In this document: positions 25,510 to 33,543 of the stretch, piece after piece | Layout: each line of letters starts with the position of its first letter | Numbering within the stretch: position 1 is the first letter of the stretch | Made by a program: the position numbers and the translations under genes | Assembly: GCA_021732745.1 (NCBI GenBank) | Contig: JAKFUK010000004.1 | Location: forward strand, 62,001 to 126,000 | Origin: Nevskia sp. | Lineage (GTDB): Bacteria; Pseudomonadota; Gammaproteobacteria; Nevskiales; Nevskiaceae | DNA length: 64,000 nt | Direction: 5' to 3' | Notes under the pieces: generated by a model | What the model was told of the DNA's origin: nothing | The model's input: only the letters and a program-made list of their open reading frames with translations | Databases searched by the model: none

Positions 25510-26297
25510 TGCCCGGTGAAGTTGGCGCTGCGCTTTTCGAGGAAGGCGGCCACCCCTTCCTTGTAGTCGGCGGTGAAACCGAGTTCGCGCATCGCGCCCG
25601 CTTCGGCCTTCAGCGCCTCTTCGAGCTGCACGGCACCGTTGTCAAGGATCAGCTGCTTGGTGCGCGCCAGGCCTTTGGTCGGTGCGGTCGACAGATGCAG
25701 CAGCAGCTTTTCGACTTCGTCCTTGAACTTGTCGTCGTCGATCGCTTTCCAGATCAGGCCCCAGTCTTCGGCCTGCGTCGCCGTCAGCTTGTCGCCGAGC
25801 ATCGCCAGGCCCATCGCCCGCGCGGTGCCGACGAGGCGAGGCAATATCCAGGTGCCGCCGGTATCGGGGATCAGGCCGAGCTTGCAGAACGGCTGGATGA
25901 AGCTGGCCGAGCGCGTGGCCAGCACCAGGTCGCCGCCGAGCGCGATATTGGCACCGGCGCCGGCCGCCACGCCGTTGACCGCAACCACGACCGGCAGCGG
26001 CAAGCGACGCAGGCTGGTGATCAGCGGCGCCCACCAGGCTTCGACGGTATCGCCGAGGTCGACCGGCTTGGCACCGGGTGCGACTGCACGATCGGACAGA
26101 TCCTGGCCAGCGCAGAAGCCGCGACCGGCACCGGTCAGCAGCAGCACTCTTGCTGTCGGATCCGCCTTCACGGCGCTGATCGCCTCGCGGAGTTCGCCGT
26201 GCATCGCGACCGTGAAGCTGTTCAAGCGGTCCGGACGATTCAAGGTGATGCGGGCAATGCCGGCTTCGATGCTGAACAGGATGTTTTCAAAGGCCAT
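25506..26297 (-). CDS. paaG: 2-(1,2-epoxy-1,2-dihydrophenyl)acetyl-CoA isomerase
   Basis: 263 residues from ATG 26297 (GGAGGAG upstream). It is of the crotonase fold: AGRGFCAGQDLSD oxyanion-hole motif, then NIALGGDLVLATRSASFIQPFCKLGLIPDTGG, with the aspartate (not the hydratase glutamate pair) typical of PaaG isomerases. It converts the ring epoxide to the oxepin form that PaaZ opens and also isomerises dehydroadipyl-CoA. Its stop overlaps the paaH start. Confidence 0.9.
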   Translation of the reverse strand: MAFENILFSIEAGIARITLNRPDRLNSFTVAMHGELREAISAVKADPTARVLLLTGAGRGFCAGQDLSDRAVAPGAKPVDLGDTVEAWWAPLITSLRRLPLPVVVAVNGVAAGAGANIALGGDLVLATRSASFIQPFCKLGLIPDTGGTWILPRLVGTARAMGLAMLGDKLTATQAEDWGLIWKAIDDDKFKDEVEKLLLHLSTAPTKGLARTKQLILDNGAVQLEEALKAEAGAMRELGFTADYKEGVAAFLEKRSANFTGQ

Positions 26298-26324
26298 TTC
26301 CAATCTCCTCCGCTTTGTTCTGGT

Positions 26325-26432
26325 CTCCTTCCCCCGCGGGCGGGGGAAGGTCGGGATAGGGGCGTTTGGCCGCAGCGAACGGGTCAAACGCCCCCTCCCC
26401 AGCCCTCCCCCGAGAAGCACGGGGGAGGGGGT
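26325..26432. repeat. GC palindrome pair between paaZ and paaG
   Basis: CCTTCCCCCGCGGGCGGGGG at the left and CCCTCCCCCGAGAAGCACGG near the right enclose GGGGCGTTTGGCC/GGTCAAACGCCCC arms. It is related to the palindromes at 11308, 13208 and 18257. Confidence 0.6.
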
Positions 26433-26434
26433 TA

Positions 26435-28477
26435 TCAGGCCGGCGCTTTCTCCACCATCGTCAGCACGTCATAAGTCGCCACCACCTTGCCGTCCTGATT
26501 GCTCACCACCGTGTCCCAGCGCACTTCGCCGTAGTTCTCGGTGATGCGCGGGTTCTTGCCCTTGCAGGTGAGCGTGACGCTTAAAGAGTCGCCCGGCTTG
26601 GCCGGCGTCACGAAGCGCAGGTTGTCGAGGCCGTAGTTCGCGAGCACCGGTCCAGGAGACGGATCAACAAACAATCCGGCGGCGACCGACAGGATGTAAT
26701 AGCCGTGCGCCACCCGACCGCCGAAGAACGGATTGGCCGCAGCCGCCGCTTCATCCATGTGGGCGTAGAAGGTGTCGCCGGTGAAGTGCGCGAAGTGCTC
26801 GATGTCTTCGAGCGTGATCAGCTTCGGGCCGGCCGTGACGGTATCGCCAAGCTGCAGCTCGCTCAGGTTCTTGCGGAACGGATGGATGCCCTCGGCGCGC
26901 GGCGTGCCGGCAATCCACTGGCCGGTGATCGCGCTGAGCGTGGCCGGCGAACCCTGGAGTGCCGTGCGCTGCAGGTAGTGCATGACGCCGCGGACACCGC
27001 CCATTTCCTCGCCGCCACCAGCGCGACCCGGGCCGCCGTGTACCAGCACCGGCATCGGCGAACCGTGGCCGGTCGATTCCTTGGCGCAGTCGCGGTTCAC
27101 GATCAGCAGACGGCCGTGATGGCTCGCAACGCCCATCACCAGCTCGCGGGCGAAGTGGTTGTCGTAGGTGAACAGCGAGCCGACCAGGCTGCCCTCGCCC
27201 TTGGCGGCGAGCGCGATGACATCGTCGATGTCGTCGTAGGGCATCAGGGTCGCAACCGGGCCGAAGGCTTCGATCTCATGAACGACCGCCGAGCCATGCG
27301 GGTCATTGCAGCGCAGCAGGATGGGCGCGAGGAAAGCACCCTTCGCCGCATCGCCACCTTTGACCGCGAACGCTTCAGGATCGCCGAACACCAGATCGGC
27401 CGCAGTGCGCAGACGGCCGACCGCCTTCAGCACTTCCTTGCGCTGACCGAGGGACGCCAGTGCACCCATGGTCACGCCTTCGACCGAAGGATCGCCGACA
27501 ACGACCTTGGCGAGACGCGCCTTCAGCGCTTCGCCGACGGCGTCGATCTGCGCACGCGGCACGAAGGCACGGCGGATCGCCGTGCACTTCTGGCCGCACT
27601 TGGTGGTCATTTCCTTGACCACTTCCTTGACGTACAGGTCGAACTCCGGGGTTCCCGGCACGGCATCGGGGCCGAGGATCGAGCAGTTCAGCGAGTCCGC
27701 TTCCATCGTGAAGCGCACGCTGTTGCGGATGATCACCGGATGCGATTTCAGCTTCTGGCCGGTCGAGGCCGAGCCGGTGAAGGTGACTAGGTCCTGGCCG
27801 GTCAGATGCTCGAACGTGTCGCCGACCGAGCCGCAGATCAGCTGGAACGAGCCCTCGGGAAAGATGTCGCTGGCGACCATGTCGCGGAACACGGCTTCGG
27901 TCAGGTACGCGGTCTGGCTGGCCGGCTTGACGATCGCCGGCACGCCGGCGAGCAGGTTCTGGCTAAGCTTTTCCAGCATGCCCCAGACCGGGAAGTTGAA
28001 GGCATTGATGTGCAGCACCACGCCCTTCAGCGGTGTCATGACGTGCTGGCCGACGAAGCTGCCAGTCTTGCTCATCACTTCGGTGCCGCCATCGACGATG
28101 AAGCAGGCGTTCGGCAGTTCGCGACGGCCCTTGCTGGCGTAGCTGAACAGGGTCGCGATGCCGCCATCAATATCGATCATCGAATCGACCTTGCTGGCGC
28201 CGGTCTTGGCCGAGATCGCGTAAAAGGCATCCTTGCGCTCGCCAAGATACTGGCCAAGGGCTTTCAGCTTCATCGCACGCTCGTGGAACGTCAGCTTGCG
28301 CAGCGCCGGGCCGCCGAGCTTGCGGCCGTGAGCGAGCATCGCGGCGAAATCGAGGCCCTTGCTCGACACCTGCGCGACCGGCTCGCCGGTCAGCGCGTTC
28401 AGCATCACCTGCGCGTTTTCTGGGCCGCCTTCACCGGCCTGCCATTGGCCGCAGACGTAGCTTTCAAGCTTGATCAT
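26435..28477 (-). CDS. paaZ: Bifunctional oxepin-CoA hydrolase / 3-oxo-5,6-dehydrosuberyl-CoA semialdehyde dehydrogenase
   Basis: 680 residues from ATG 28477. The N-terminal aldehyde dehydrogenase domain (about 1-520) has FTGSASTG, the MEADSLNC segment and the catalytic cysteine in TTKCGQKCTAIRRAF. The C-terminal MaoC-like hydratase domain (from about 545) has FTGDTFYAHMDEAAA and FFGGRVAHGYY, with the Asp/His pair. Together they open the oxepin ring and oxidise the resulting aldehyde. The frame continues upstream through a GTCATACCGG repeat and is not coding there. It is a full-length fusion with no sign of damage. Confidence 0.95.
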   Translation of the reverse strand: MIKLESYVCGQWQAGEGGPENAQVMLNALTGEPVAQVSSKGLDFAAMLAHGRKLGGPALRKLTFHERAMKLKALGQYLGERKDAFYAISAKTGASKVDSMIDIDGGIATLFSYASKGRRELPNACFIVDGGTEVMSKTGSFVGQHVMTPLKGVVLHINAFNFPVWGMLEKLSQNLLAGVPAIVKPASQTAYLTEAVFRDMVASDIFPEGSFQLICGSVGDTFEHLTGQDLVTFTGSASTGQKLKSHPVIIRNSVRFTMEADSLNCSILGPDAVPGTPEFDLYVKEVVKEMTTKCGQKCTAIRRAFVPRAQIDAVGEALKARLAKVVVGDPSVEGVTMGALASLGQRKEVLKAVGRLRTAADLVFGDPEAFAVKGGDAAKGAFLAPILLRCNDPHGSAVVHEIEAFGPVATLMPYDDIDDVIALAAKGEGSLVGSLFTYDNHFARELVMGVASHHGRLLIVNRDCAKESTGHGSPMPVLVHGGPGRAGGGEEMGGVRGVMHYLQRTALQGSPATLSAITGQWIAGTPRAEGIHPFRKNLSELQLGDTVTAGPKLITLEDIEHFAHFTGDTFYAHMDEAAAAANPFFGGRVAHGYYILSVAAGLFVDPSPGPVLANYGLDNLRFVTPAKPGDSLSVTLTCKGKNPRITENYGEVRWDTVVSNQDGKVVATYDVLTMVEKAPA

Positions 28478-28549
28478 GGGTTGTTGTTCCTCTCGGTATG
28501 CGGTGCTGAATTGTTGTGATTGGCGGCAAGACGCAGCGCCAGATTTCTC

Positions 28550-28649
28550 GTCATACCGGCGAACGCCGGTATCCAGTGCACTTATCGCCTGCGTCAACTC
28601 TGGATACCGGCCCCGGCTTTCGCCGGGGCAGGCTTTTCGCCGGTATGAC
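28550..28649. repeat. GTCATACCGG inverted-repeat element between paaF and paaZ
   Basis: GTCATACCGGCGAACGCCGG at the left and TTTTCGCCGGTATGAC at the right, with an extra inner CCGGCCCCGGCTTTCGCCGG, suggesting one element nested in or fused with another. Confidence 0.7.
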
Positions 28650-28683
28650 GTCGCTGGATGAGGTCGGCACATCGTTCGCCTGC

Positions 28684-29463
28684 TCATCGGTTCTTGAAAA
28701 CGGGTTTGCGCTTGGCCAGAAAGGCAGCGATGCCTTCGCGACGGTCTTCGGTGGTGAAGGTGGCTTCGAACAGCGCAGCCTCGTGCCGGAGCCCTTCTTT
28801 CAGAAAGGTTTCATGGGCGGCGTTCACCGCCGCACGCGCCAGTTCGACGATCGGCGCGGAGTAGTTCGCGATCCGCTCTGCGGTCTTCACCGCTTCGGGA
28901 ATCAGCTCGGCCAGCGGCAGCACGCGGGCGACGAGGCCGGCGCGTTCGGCTTCGTGGGCATCGAGACTGCGCCCGGTCAGCACCATCTCCATCGCCTTGG
29001 CCTTGCCCACCGCGCGGACCAGACGCTGGGTGCCGCCGGAGCCTGGGATGAGCCCAAGCCTGATTTCGGGTTGTCCAAACTGCGCGTTGTCGGCGGCAAG
29101 TACAAAGTCACACATCATCGCCAGCTCGCAGCCAGCACCGAAGGCGGGGCCTGCGACCGCGGCGATTACCGGCTTGTGCATCGCGCCGATCTGCATCCAC
29201 GCGCCGCGCAGCTTGGCATTGGTGCGGGCGTCCTCCTCGGACCAGTCCTGCAGCGCACGGACATCGGCACCGGCGGCAAAAACCTTGTCGCTGCCGGTGA
29301 TGACAATGGCGCCGATGCTGTCGTCATCATCGAGCGCGATCAGCGCCAGCCGCAACGCTTCGCGCAGCGGCAGCGACAGCGCGTTCATCGCCTCCGGGCG
29401 ATTCAGGCGCAGCAGCGCGACCTTGCCGTGGCGCTCGGTCAGCAGCAGTTCGGCCGCCGACAA
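28684..29463 (-). CDS. paaF: 2,3-dehydroadipyl-CoA hydratase
   Basis: 259 residues starting at TTG 29463, with AGGAG nine bases upstream; no ATG lies at a sensible place. It is a crotonase-family enzyme with GSDKVFAAGADVRAL and the two catalytic glutamates (GAGCELAMMCD and QPEIRLGLIPGSGGTQRL). It hydrates 2,3-dehydroadipyl-CoA to 3-hydroxyadipyl-CoA. It begins immediately after paaE, three bases from its stop. Confidence 0.88.
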   Translation of the reverse strand: MSAAELLLTERHGKVALLRLNRPEAMNALSLPLREALRLALIALDDDDSIGAIVITGSDKVFAAGADVRALQDWSEEDARTNAKLRGAWMQIGAMHKPVIAAVAGPAFGAGCELAMMCDFVLAADNAQFGQPEIRLGLIPGSGGTQRLVRAVGKAKAMEMVLTGRSLDAHEAERAGLVARVLPLAELIPEAVKTAERIANYSAPIVELARAAVNAAHETFLKEGLRHEAALFEATFTTEDRREGIAAFLAKRKPVFKNR

Positions 29464-29466
29464 GGC

Positions 29467-30543
29467 TCAGGTCTCCTGATCGAAGTCGAGCGTAAGCCGA
29501 TCGCTGACCGGGAAGCTCTGGCAGCTCAGGATGAAGCCGCGCGCCAGTTCGTAGTCTTCGAGCGAGTAGTTGGCGTCCATGTCGACTTCGCCGGACAGCC
29601 GCTTGCAGCGACAGGTGCCGCAGACCCCACCCTTGCAGGCGTAGGGCAGTTCGATGCCATTGGCGAGAGCGGCATCCAGCAGCGACAGGCCGTTCTTCGT
29701 CAGGCCGAACTGCATGCTGCGGCCATCGTGGATCACGGTGACGTCGCATCCCGTCTCGCCTTTGACCACGGCTGCGCGCGGCTTGCGGGCCGCGCCGTTC
29801 ATCGCAGTGCCGAACAGCTCCAGCTTGATGCTGGCCTTGGCGACGCCATTGGCGATCAGGCTGTCGCGCACCTGTTCCATCATCACCTGCGGGCCGCAGA
29901 TGTAGGCGACGTCGATGTCCTCGGGATTGACCCACTGTTTCAGCAGCGCCTCGCACTTCGCGGCATCGATGCGGCCGTTGAACAGGTCGACGTCCTGATG
30001 CTCGCGGCTGAGGATGAACACCAGGTTGAAGCGGCTCAGATAGCAATCCTTCAGGTCAGCCAGCTCGTCCTTGAAGATCACGCTCGATGAGGCTCGGTTG
30101 CCGTAGACCAGTGTGAAGCGGCTCAGCGGCTCGGCTTTCAAGATGGTCTTGATCAGCGACAGGATCGGCGTGATACCGCTGCCGGCCGCGAACGCGACGT
30201 GGTGGCGCTGCGACTCCGGCTCCAGCGGCACGCTGAAATGGCCGGACGGCTCCATGACGTCGAGCGTGATGCCCGGCTTCAGATGCTCGAAGGCCCAGGA
30301 TGAGAACAGGCCGTCGTCGATGCGCTTGATCGCCACCCGCAGGCTCTGCTCCTGCGCGGCCGAACAGATCGAATACGAGCGCCGCACTTCCTCGCCATCG
30401 ATGTCGGCTCGGATGGTCAGATGCTGGCCGGCCTCGAATAGATACGCCTCGCGAAGCTCGGGCGGCACGTCGAAAGTGACGACGACGGCGTCGCGGGTTT
30501 CGGGGGCTACCCGGGCCACGCTCAGTGAATGAAACTTGCTCAT
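29467..30543 (-). CDS. paaE: Phenylacetyl-CoA epoxidase reductase subunit
   Basis: 358 residues from ATG 30543. The FAD-binding motif RRSYSIC and the NAD(P) domain (AAGSGITPILSLIKTIL, CGPQVMMEQV) are followed by a C-terminal plant-type 2Fe-2S ferredoxin domain with CKGGVCGTCRC and a fourth cysteine in ILSCQSF. It passes electrons from NADPH to the PaaA di-iron site. An upstream in-frame ATG at 30561 would add six residues; the shorter start matches PaaE proteins (MSKFHSL). A REP pair lies upstream. Confidence 0.94.
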   Translation of the reverse strand: MSKFHSLSVARVAPETRDAVVVTFDVPPELREAYLFEAGQHLTIRADIDGEEVRRSYSICSAAQEQSLRVAIKRIDDGLFSSWAFEHLKPGITLDVMEPSGHFSVPLEPESQRHHVAFAAGSGITPILSLIKTILKAEPLSRFTLVYGNRASSSVIFKDELADLKDCYLSRFNLVFILSREHQDVDLFNGRIDAAKCEALLKQWVNPEDIDVAYICGPQVMMEQVRDSLIANGVAKASIKLELFGTAMNGAARKPRAAVVKGETGCDVTVIHDGRSMQFGLTKNGLSLLDAALANGIELPYACKGGVCGTCRCKRLSGEVDMDANYSLEDYELARGFILSCQSFPVSDRLTLDFDQET

Positions 30544-30561
30544 GACGCTCCGACGCTCCAT

Positions 30562-30641
30562 GTAGGGTGGATAAGCGAACGCGCATCCACCTTTGAATTC
30601 CGTGCAGAGGTGGATGCGCTGCGCTTATCCACCCTACGTGG
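30562..30641. repeat. REPIN between paaD and paaE
   Basis: GTAGGGTGGATAAGCGAACG at the left and CGCTTATCCACCCTAC at the right; the GTAG head followed by a palindrome appears in both orientations. Confidence 0.75.
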
Positions 30642-31169
30642 CTAGTGGCACTTGAAATAGTCGAATGGCTCGCGACAGGACTTGCAGCGATACAGGCTCT
30701 TGCAGGGTGTCGACCCGAACTGGCTCAGCATCTCGGTGTTCGTTGACGCGCAGCGCGGGCAGACCACGACAGGAGCATCCGGCACACGCCGACTCAGGCG
30801 GCTGATGTCGATGCGCTGTTCGTTCGCAGCCAGGCCCACCGGCGGTGCGATGCCGTAGTCATGCAGCTTTGCTTTCGCTTCCGGCGTCAGCCAGTCCGTG
30901 GTCCAGGCTGGCGACAGGCGCGTTTCCATCTTTGCGTTGGCGATGCCGTGAGCCGCCATCGCTTCCTGGATCATCGCCGCGATCACTTCGGTCGCCGGGC
31001 AGCCGGAGTAGGTCGGCGTCACGGTAACCACCAGCTGATCGCCGTCGTAGCGAACCTCGCGGACGATGCCGAGATCGGTGATCGAGATCACTGGAATCTC
31101 CGGGTCCGGCACTTCGGCCAGCCAAGCCCAAACCTGATCCAGCGACGGCATGACGACGGCGGGGTTCAT
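30642..31169 (-). CDS. paaD: PaaD, maturation protein of the phenylacetyl-CoA epoxidase
   Basis: 175 residues from ATG 31169. The N-terminal MIP18/DUF59-type domain (PDPEIPVISITDLGIVREV, then PTYSGCPATEVI with its conserved cysteine) is followed by a zinc-ribbon tail (CPRCAS, CKSLYRCKSC). PaaD is thought to help insert the iron-sulfur or di-iron centre of the epoxidase. It is followed by paaE after a REP pair and preceded by paaC with an 11-base gap. Confidence 0.92.
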   Translation of the reverse strand: MNPAVVMPSLDQVWAWLAEVPDPEIPVISITDLGIVREVRYDGDQLVVTVTPTYSGCPATEVIAAMIQEAMAAHGIANAKMETRLSPAWTTDWLTPEAKAKLHDYGIAPPVGLAANEQRIDISRLSRRVPDAPVVVCPRCASTNTEMLSQFGSTPCKSLYRCKSCREPFDYFKCH

Positions 31170-31180
31170 GGAGCTGCGGC

Positions 31181-31936
31181 CTACCAGCTCGCGCCCGGAT
31201 GGCTGCGCTGCAGGGTCTGCATTTCGGCGAGCAGCTTGCTCAGATGCTCGCTGTGCAGGCCCTGCTTGCCGCCCTTCGGCATCCAGCCGCCCGCAGCCGG
31301 CACTTTCAGCGTGGCTTCGTTCAGCACTTCGCGAACATAGGCCAGCCACTCGTCTTTCAGATGCTCGGGATCGAAGCCGATGCCGCTGGCCACCATCTCG
31401 GCATCGATGGCATCGCCGATGAACAGTTCGTGGTGGTAGGGCCAGACCTTGTCGATTGCGCCTTGCAGCATCGCGTGGCTGAGCGCGGTGCCATCGCCGA
31501 GACGGACCACGAGATCGCTGGACCGGCGCAGGTGATAGCTGACTTCCTTGACCGCTTTCTCGGCGATCGCGGCAATCGCGGGATCACTCGACGCGAGCAG
31601 CCGGCGCAGCACCAGCGAGGACCAGGCATCGAACAGGAACTGCCTTGCGAGCGTGTCGGCGTAGGAACCGTTCGGCTGCTCGACCAGCAGGACGTTGCGG
31701 AACTCACGGTCGTCGCGCAGGTAGGCGAGCGTGTCCTCGTCGGCACCGTCGCCGGCCTCCTCGGCCGCGAGGCTCAGCCACAACCGGGCCTGGCCGAGCA
31801 GGTCGAGCGCGTTGTTGGTCAGCGCCATGTCCTCTTCCAGCGCCGGACCCTTGCCGCACCATTCGCCGAGGCGCTGGCTCAGGATCAGGGCGTTGTCGCC
31901 GAGGCGTAGCAGGTACTCATAGCGAGCGGACGACAT
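31181..31936 (-). CDS. paaC: Phenylacetyl-CoA epoxidase structural subunit PaaC
   Basis: 251 residues. ATG 31936 overlaps the paaB stop as TGATG; a GTG one codon upstream is also possible. It is a ferritin-like four-helix bundle that forms the stable (PaaAC)2 scaffold but lacks a working di-iron site. RYEYLLRLGDNALILSQRLGEWCG at the start and HLRRSSDLVVRLGDG in the middle are conserved. It acts with PaaA, PaaB and PaaE in the cytoplasmic epoxidase complex. Confidence 0.93.
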   Translation of the reverse strand: MSSARYEYLLRLGDNALILSQRLGEWCGKGPALEEDMALTNNALDLLGQARLWLSLAAEEAGDGADEDTLAYLRDDREFRNVLLVEQPNGSYADTLARQFLFDAWSSLVLRRLLASSDPAIAAIAEKAVKEVSYHLRRSSDLVVRLGDGTALSHAMLQGAIDKVWPYHHELFIGDAIDAEMVASGIGFDPEHLKDEWLAYVREVLNEATLKVPAAGGWMPKGGKQGLHSEHLSKLLAEMQTLQRSHPGASW

Positions 31937-32220
31937 CACAGACCCTTCACTTCTTCGGGCATCGGGAAAAAGGTCGGATGCCGGTAGACCTTGGCTTGGG
32001 CCGGATCAAACAGTTCCGCCTTGTCGTCCGGATGGCTCGCGGTGATGTCGATGCTCTTCACGACCCAGATGCTGACGCCCTCGTTGCGGCGCGTGTAGAC
32101 ATCGCGGGCGTTGTTGACGGCCATCGTCGCGTCCGGGGCGTGCAGGCTGCCGACATGACGGTGCGCCAGCCCGTGCTGGCTGCGGATGAACACTTCCCAC
32201 AGCGGCCATTGGTTCTTCAC
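31936..32220 (-). CDS. paaB: Phenylacetyl-CoA epoxidase subunit PaaB
   Basis: 94 residues from GTG 32220 with GGAG six bases upstream. The sequence begins KNQWPLWEVFIRSQHGLAHR and contains DATMAVNNARDVYTRRNEGVSIWVV, characteristic of PaaB. The small subunit bridges PaaAC dimers and is needed for activity. A REP pair separates it from paaA; its stop overlaps the paaC start. Confidence 0.94.
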   Translation of the reverse strand: MKNQWPLWEVFIRSQHGLAHRHVGSLHAPDATMAVNNARDVYTRRNEGVSIWVVKSIDITASHPDDKAELFDPAQAKVYRHPTFFPMPEEVKGL

Positions 32221-32230
32221 GTTGATCTCC

Positions 32231-32296
32231 GTAGGGCGGCCCGTGGCCGCCGGCACGTCTTGAATGGCATTGCGAAGGCGGCCGCGGGCCGCCCTA
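32231..32296. repeat. REPIN between paaA and paaB
   Basis: GTAGGGCGGCCCGTGGCCGC at the left and GCGGCCGCGGGCCGCCCTAC at the right. It fills the whole space between the paaA stop and the paaB ribosome-binding site. Confidence 0.75.
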
Positions 32297-32303
32297 CATC
32301 GAG

Positions 32304-33284
32304 TCAGGCGGCTTGGGCGATAGCGCGCTGCGCCTGCTTGTCGGCATGGGCGACGAGCGCATCGCGGAACCATTCGCCATCGGTCCAGGCCTTGTTGCGC
32401 ACTTCCAGGCGCTCGCGGTTGCAGGGGCCATTGCCTTTGACCACGTTGTAGAACTCTTCCCAGTCGATGTCGCCGTAGTCGTAATGGCCGCGCTCGGCGT
32501 TCCACTTCAGATCGGCATCGGGAACCGTCAGGCCCAGGTACTCGGCCTGAGGCACGGTCTGGTCGACCATCTTCTGGCGCAGTTCATCGTTGGTGAACAG
32601 CTTGATCTTCCAGGCTTGGGACTGGGCGCTGTGCACGGAATCGCCATCGGGCGGGCCGAACATCATCAGGGACGGCCACCACCAGCGATTCAGCGCGTCC
32701 TGCGCCATTGCCTTCTGCGCCGGCGTGCCTTTGCACAAGCTGAGCATCAGGTCGTAGCCCTGGCGCATGTGGAACGCCTCTTCCTTGCAGACCCTGATCA
32801 TCGCGCGGGCATACGGGCCGTAGCTGCATCGGCACAGCGGGATCTGATTCATGATCGCCGCGCCGTCGACCAGCCAGCCGATCGCACCAACATCGGCCCA
32901 GGTCAGGGTCGGGTAATTGAAGATCGACGAGTACTTGGCGCGGCCGGTATGCAGGTCGTCGACCATCTGGTCGCGCGTGATGCCGAGTGTCTCCGCCGCC
33001 GAATACAGATAAAGGCCGTGACCGGCCTCGTCCTGCACCTTGGCCAGCAGGATCGCCTTGCGCTTCAGCGACGGCGCACGGGTGATCCAGTTGCCTTCCG
33101 GCAGCTGGCCGACAATTTCCGAATGCGCGTGCTGGCTGATCTGGCGGATCAGCGTCTTGCGATAGCGCTCGGGCATCCAGTCCTGCGGTTCGACGCGAAT
33201 GCCGTCGTCGATGCGCTGCTGGAAGCGGGTTTCGCGCTCGTCCATCGACGAAGGCGAACCGGTATCGACCATCTGGGCATACAT
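32304..33284 (-). CDS. paaA: Phenylacetyl-CoA epoxidase catalytic subunit PaaA
   Basis: 326 residues from ATG 33284 (GGAG eight bases upstream). It is a di-iron oxygenase of the ferritin-like fold. The metal ligands lie in [32 protein letters not shown] and [16 protein letters not shown] (the EX2H-type pairs). It inserts one oxygen atom into the ring of phenylacetyl-CoA, making the 1,2-epoxide. It is the first gene of the leftward operon and sits behind the PaaX-type operator. Confidence 0.96.
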   Translation of the reverse strand: MYAQMVDTGSPSSMDERETRFQQRIDDGIRVEPQDWMPERYRKTLIRQISQHAHSEIVGQLPEGNWITRAPSLKRKAILLAKVQDEAGHGLYLYSAAETLGITRDQMVDDLHTGRAKYSSIFNYPTLTWADVGAIGWLVDGAAIMNQIPLCRCSYGPYARAMIRVCKEEAFHMRQGYDLMLSLCKGTPAQKAMAQDALNRWWWPSLMMFGPPDGDSVHSAQSQAWKIKLFTNDELRQKMVDQTVPQAEYLGLTVPDADLKWNAERGHYDYGDIDWEEFYNVVKGNGPCNRERLEVRNKAWTDGEWFRDALVAHADKQAQRAIAQAA

Positions 33285-33312
33285 GGCAGCACTCCGCTGA
33301 AGACCTGCGGCC

Positions 33313-33356
33313 ATTGTTTGATACACAATAAATTAAGTCAACACGATTTTTGTATC
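33313..33356 (-). promoter_or_regulatory. paaA promoter with overlapping PaaX-type operator
   Basis: On the minus strand, TTGACT (plus coordinates 33336-33341) and AACAAT (33313-33318) are 17 bases apart. An inverted repeat with half-sites GATACACAA (33320-33328) and TTTTGTATC (33348-33356) brackets the -35 box, as expected if PaaX blocks RNA polymerase until phenylacetyl-CoA binds. The site also lies upstream of paaX and may give self-control. Confidence 0.55.
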
Positions 33357-33400
33357 GTAATGACTGATGGGTAGTGCCGCAGGTACAGTCAAAAGCATGT

Positions 33401-33500
33401 CTCACGCGGAGAACGCAAAGGACGCAGAGAACGACAGAAGCGAGAAAAGCTTTCGGGGCAACGCCTTTCTCTGCGATCTCCGCGTTCTTTGCGTGAAAAT
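33401..33500. repeat. Hairpin repeat in the paaX leader
   Basis: CACGCGGAGAACGCAAAGG at the left and GATCTCCGCGTTCTTTGCGTG at the right are inverted. It is related to 4530-4648. It lies between the shared regulatory region and the paaX start codon, and it contains no stop in the paaX frame. Confidence 0.65.
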
Positions 33501-33543
33501 CGCTTTGCCTTGCGCGCCTGATGCCGCTATCACCCCCATCGAA

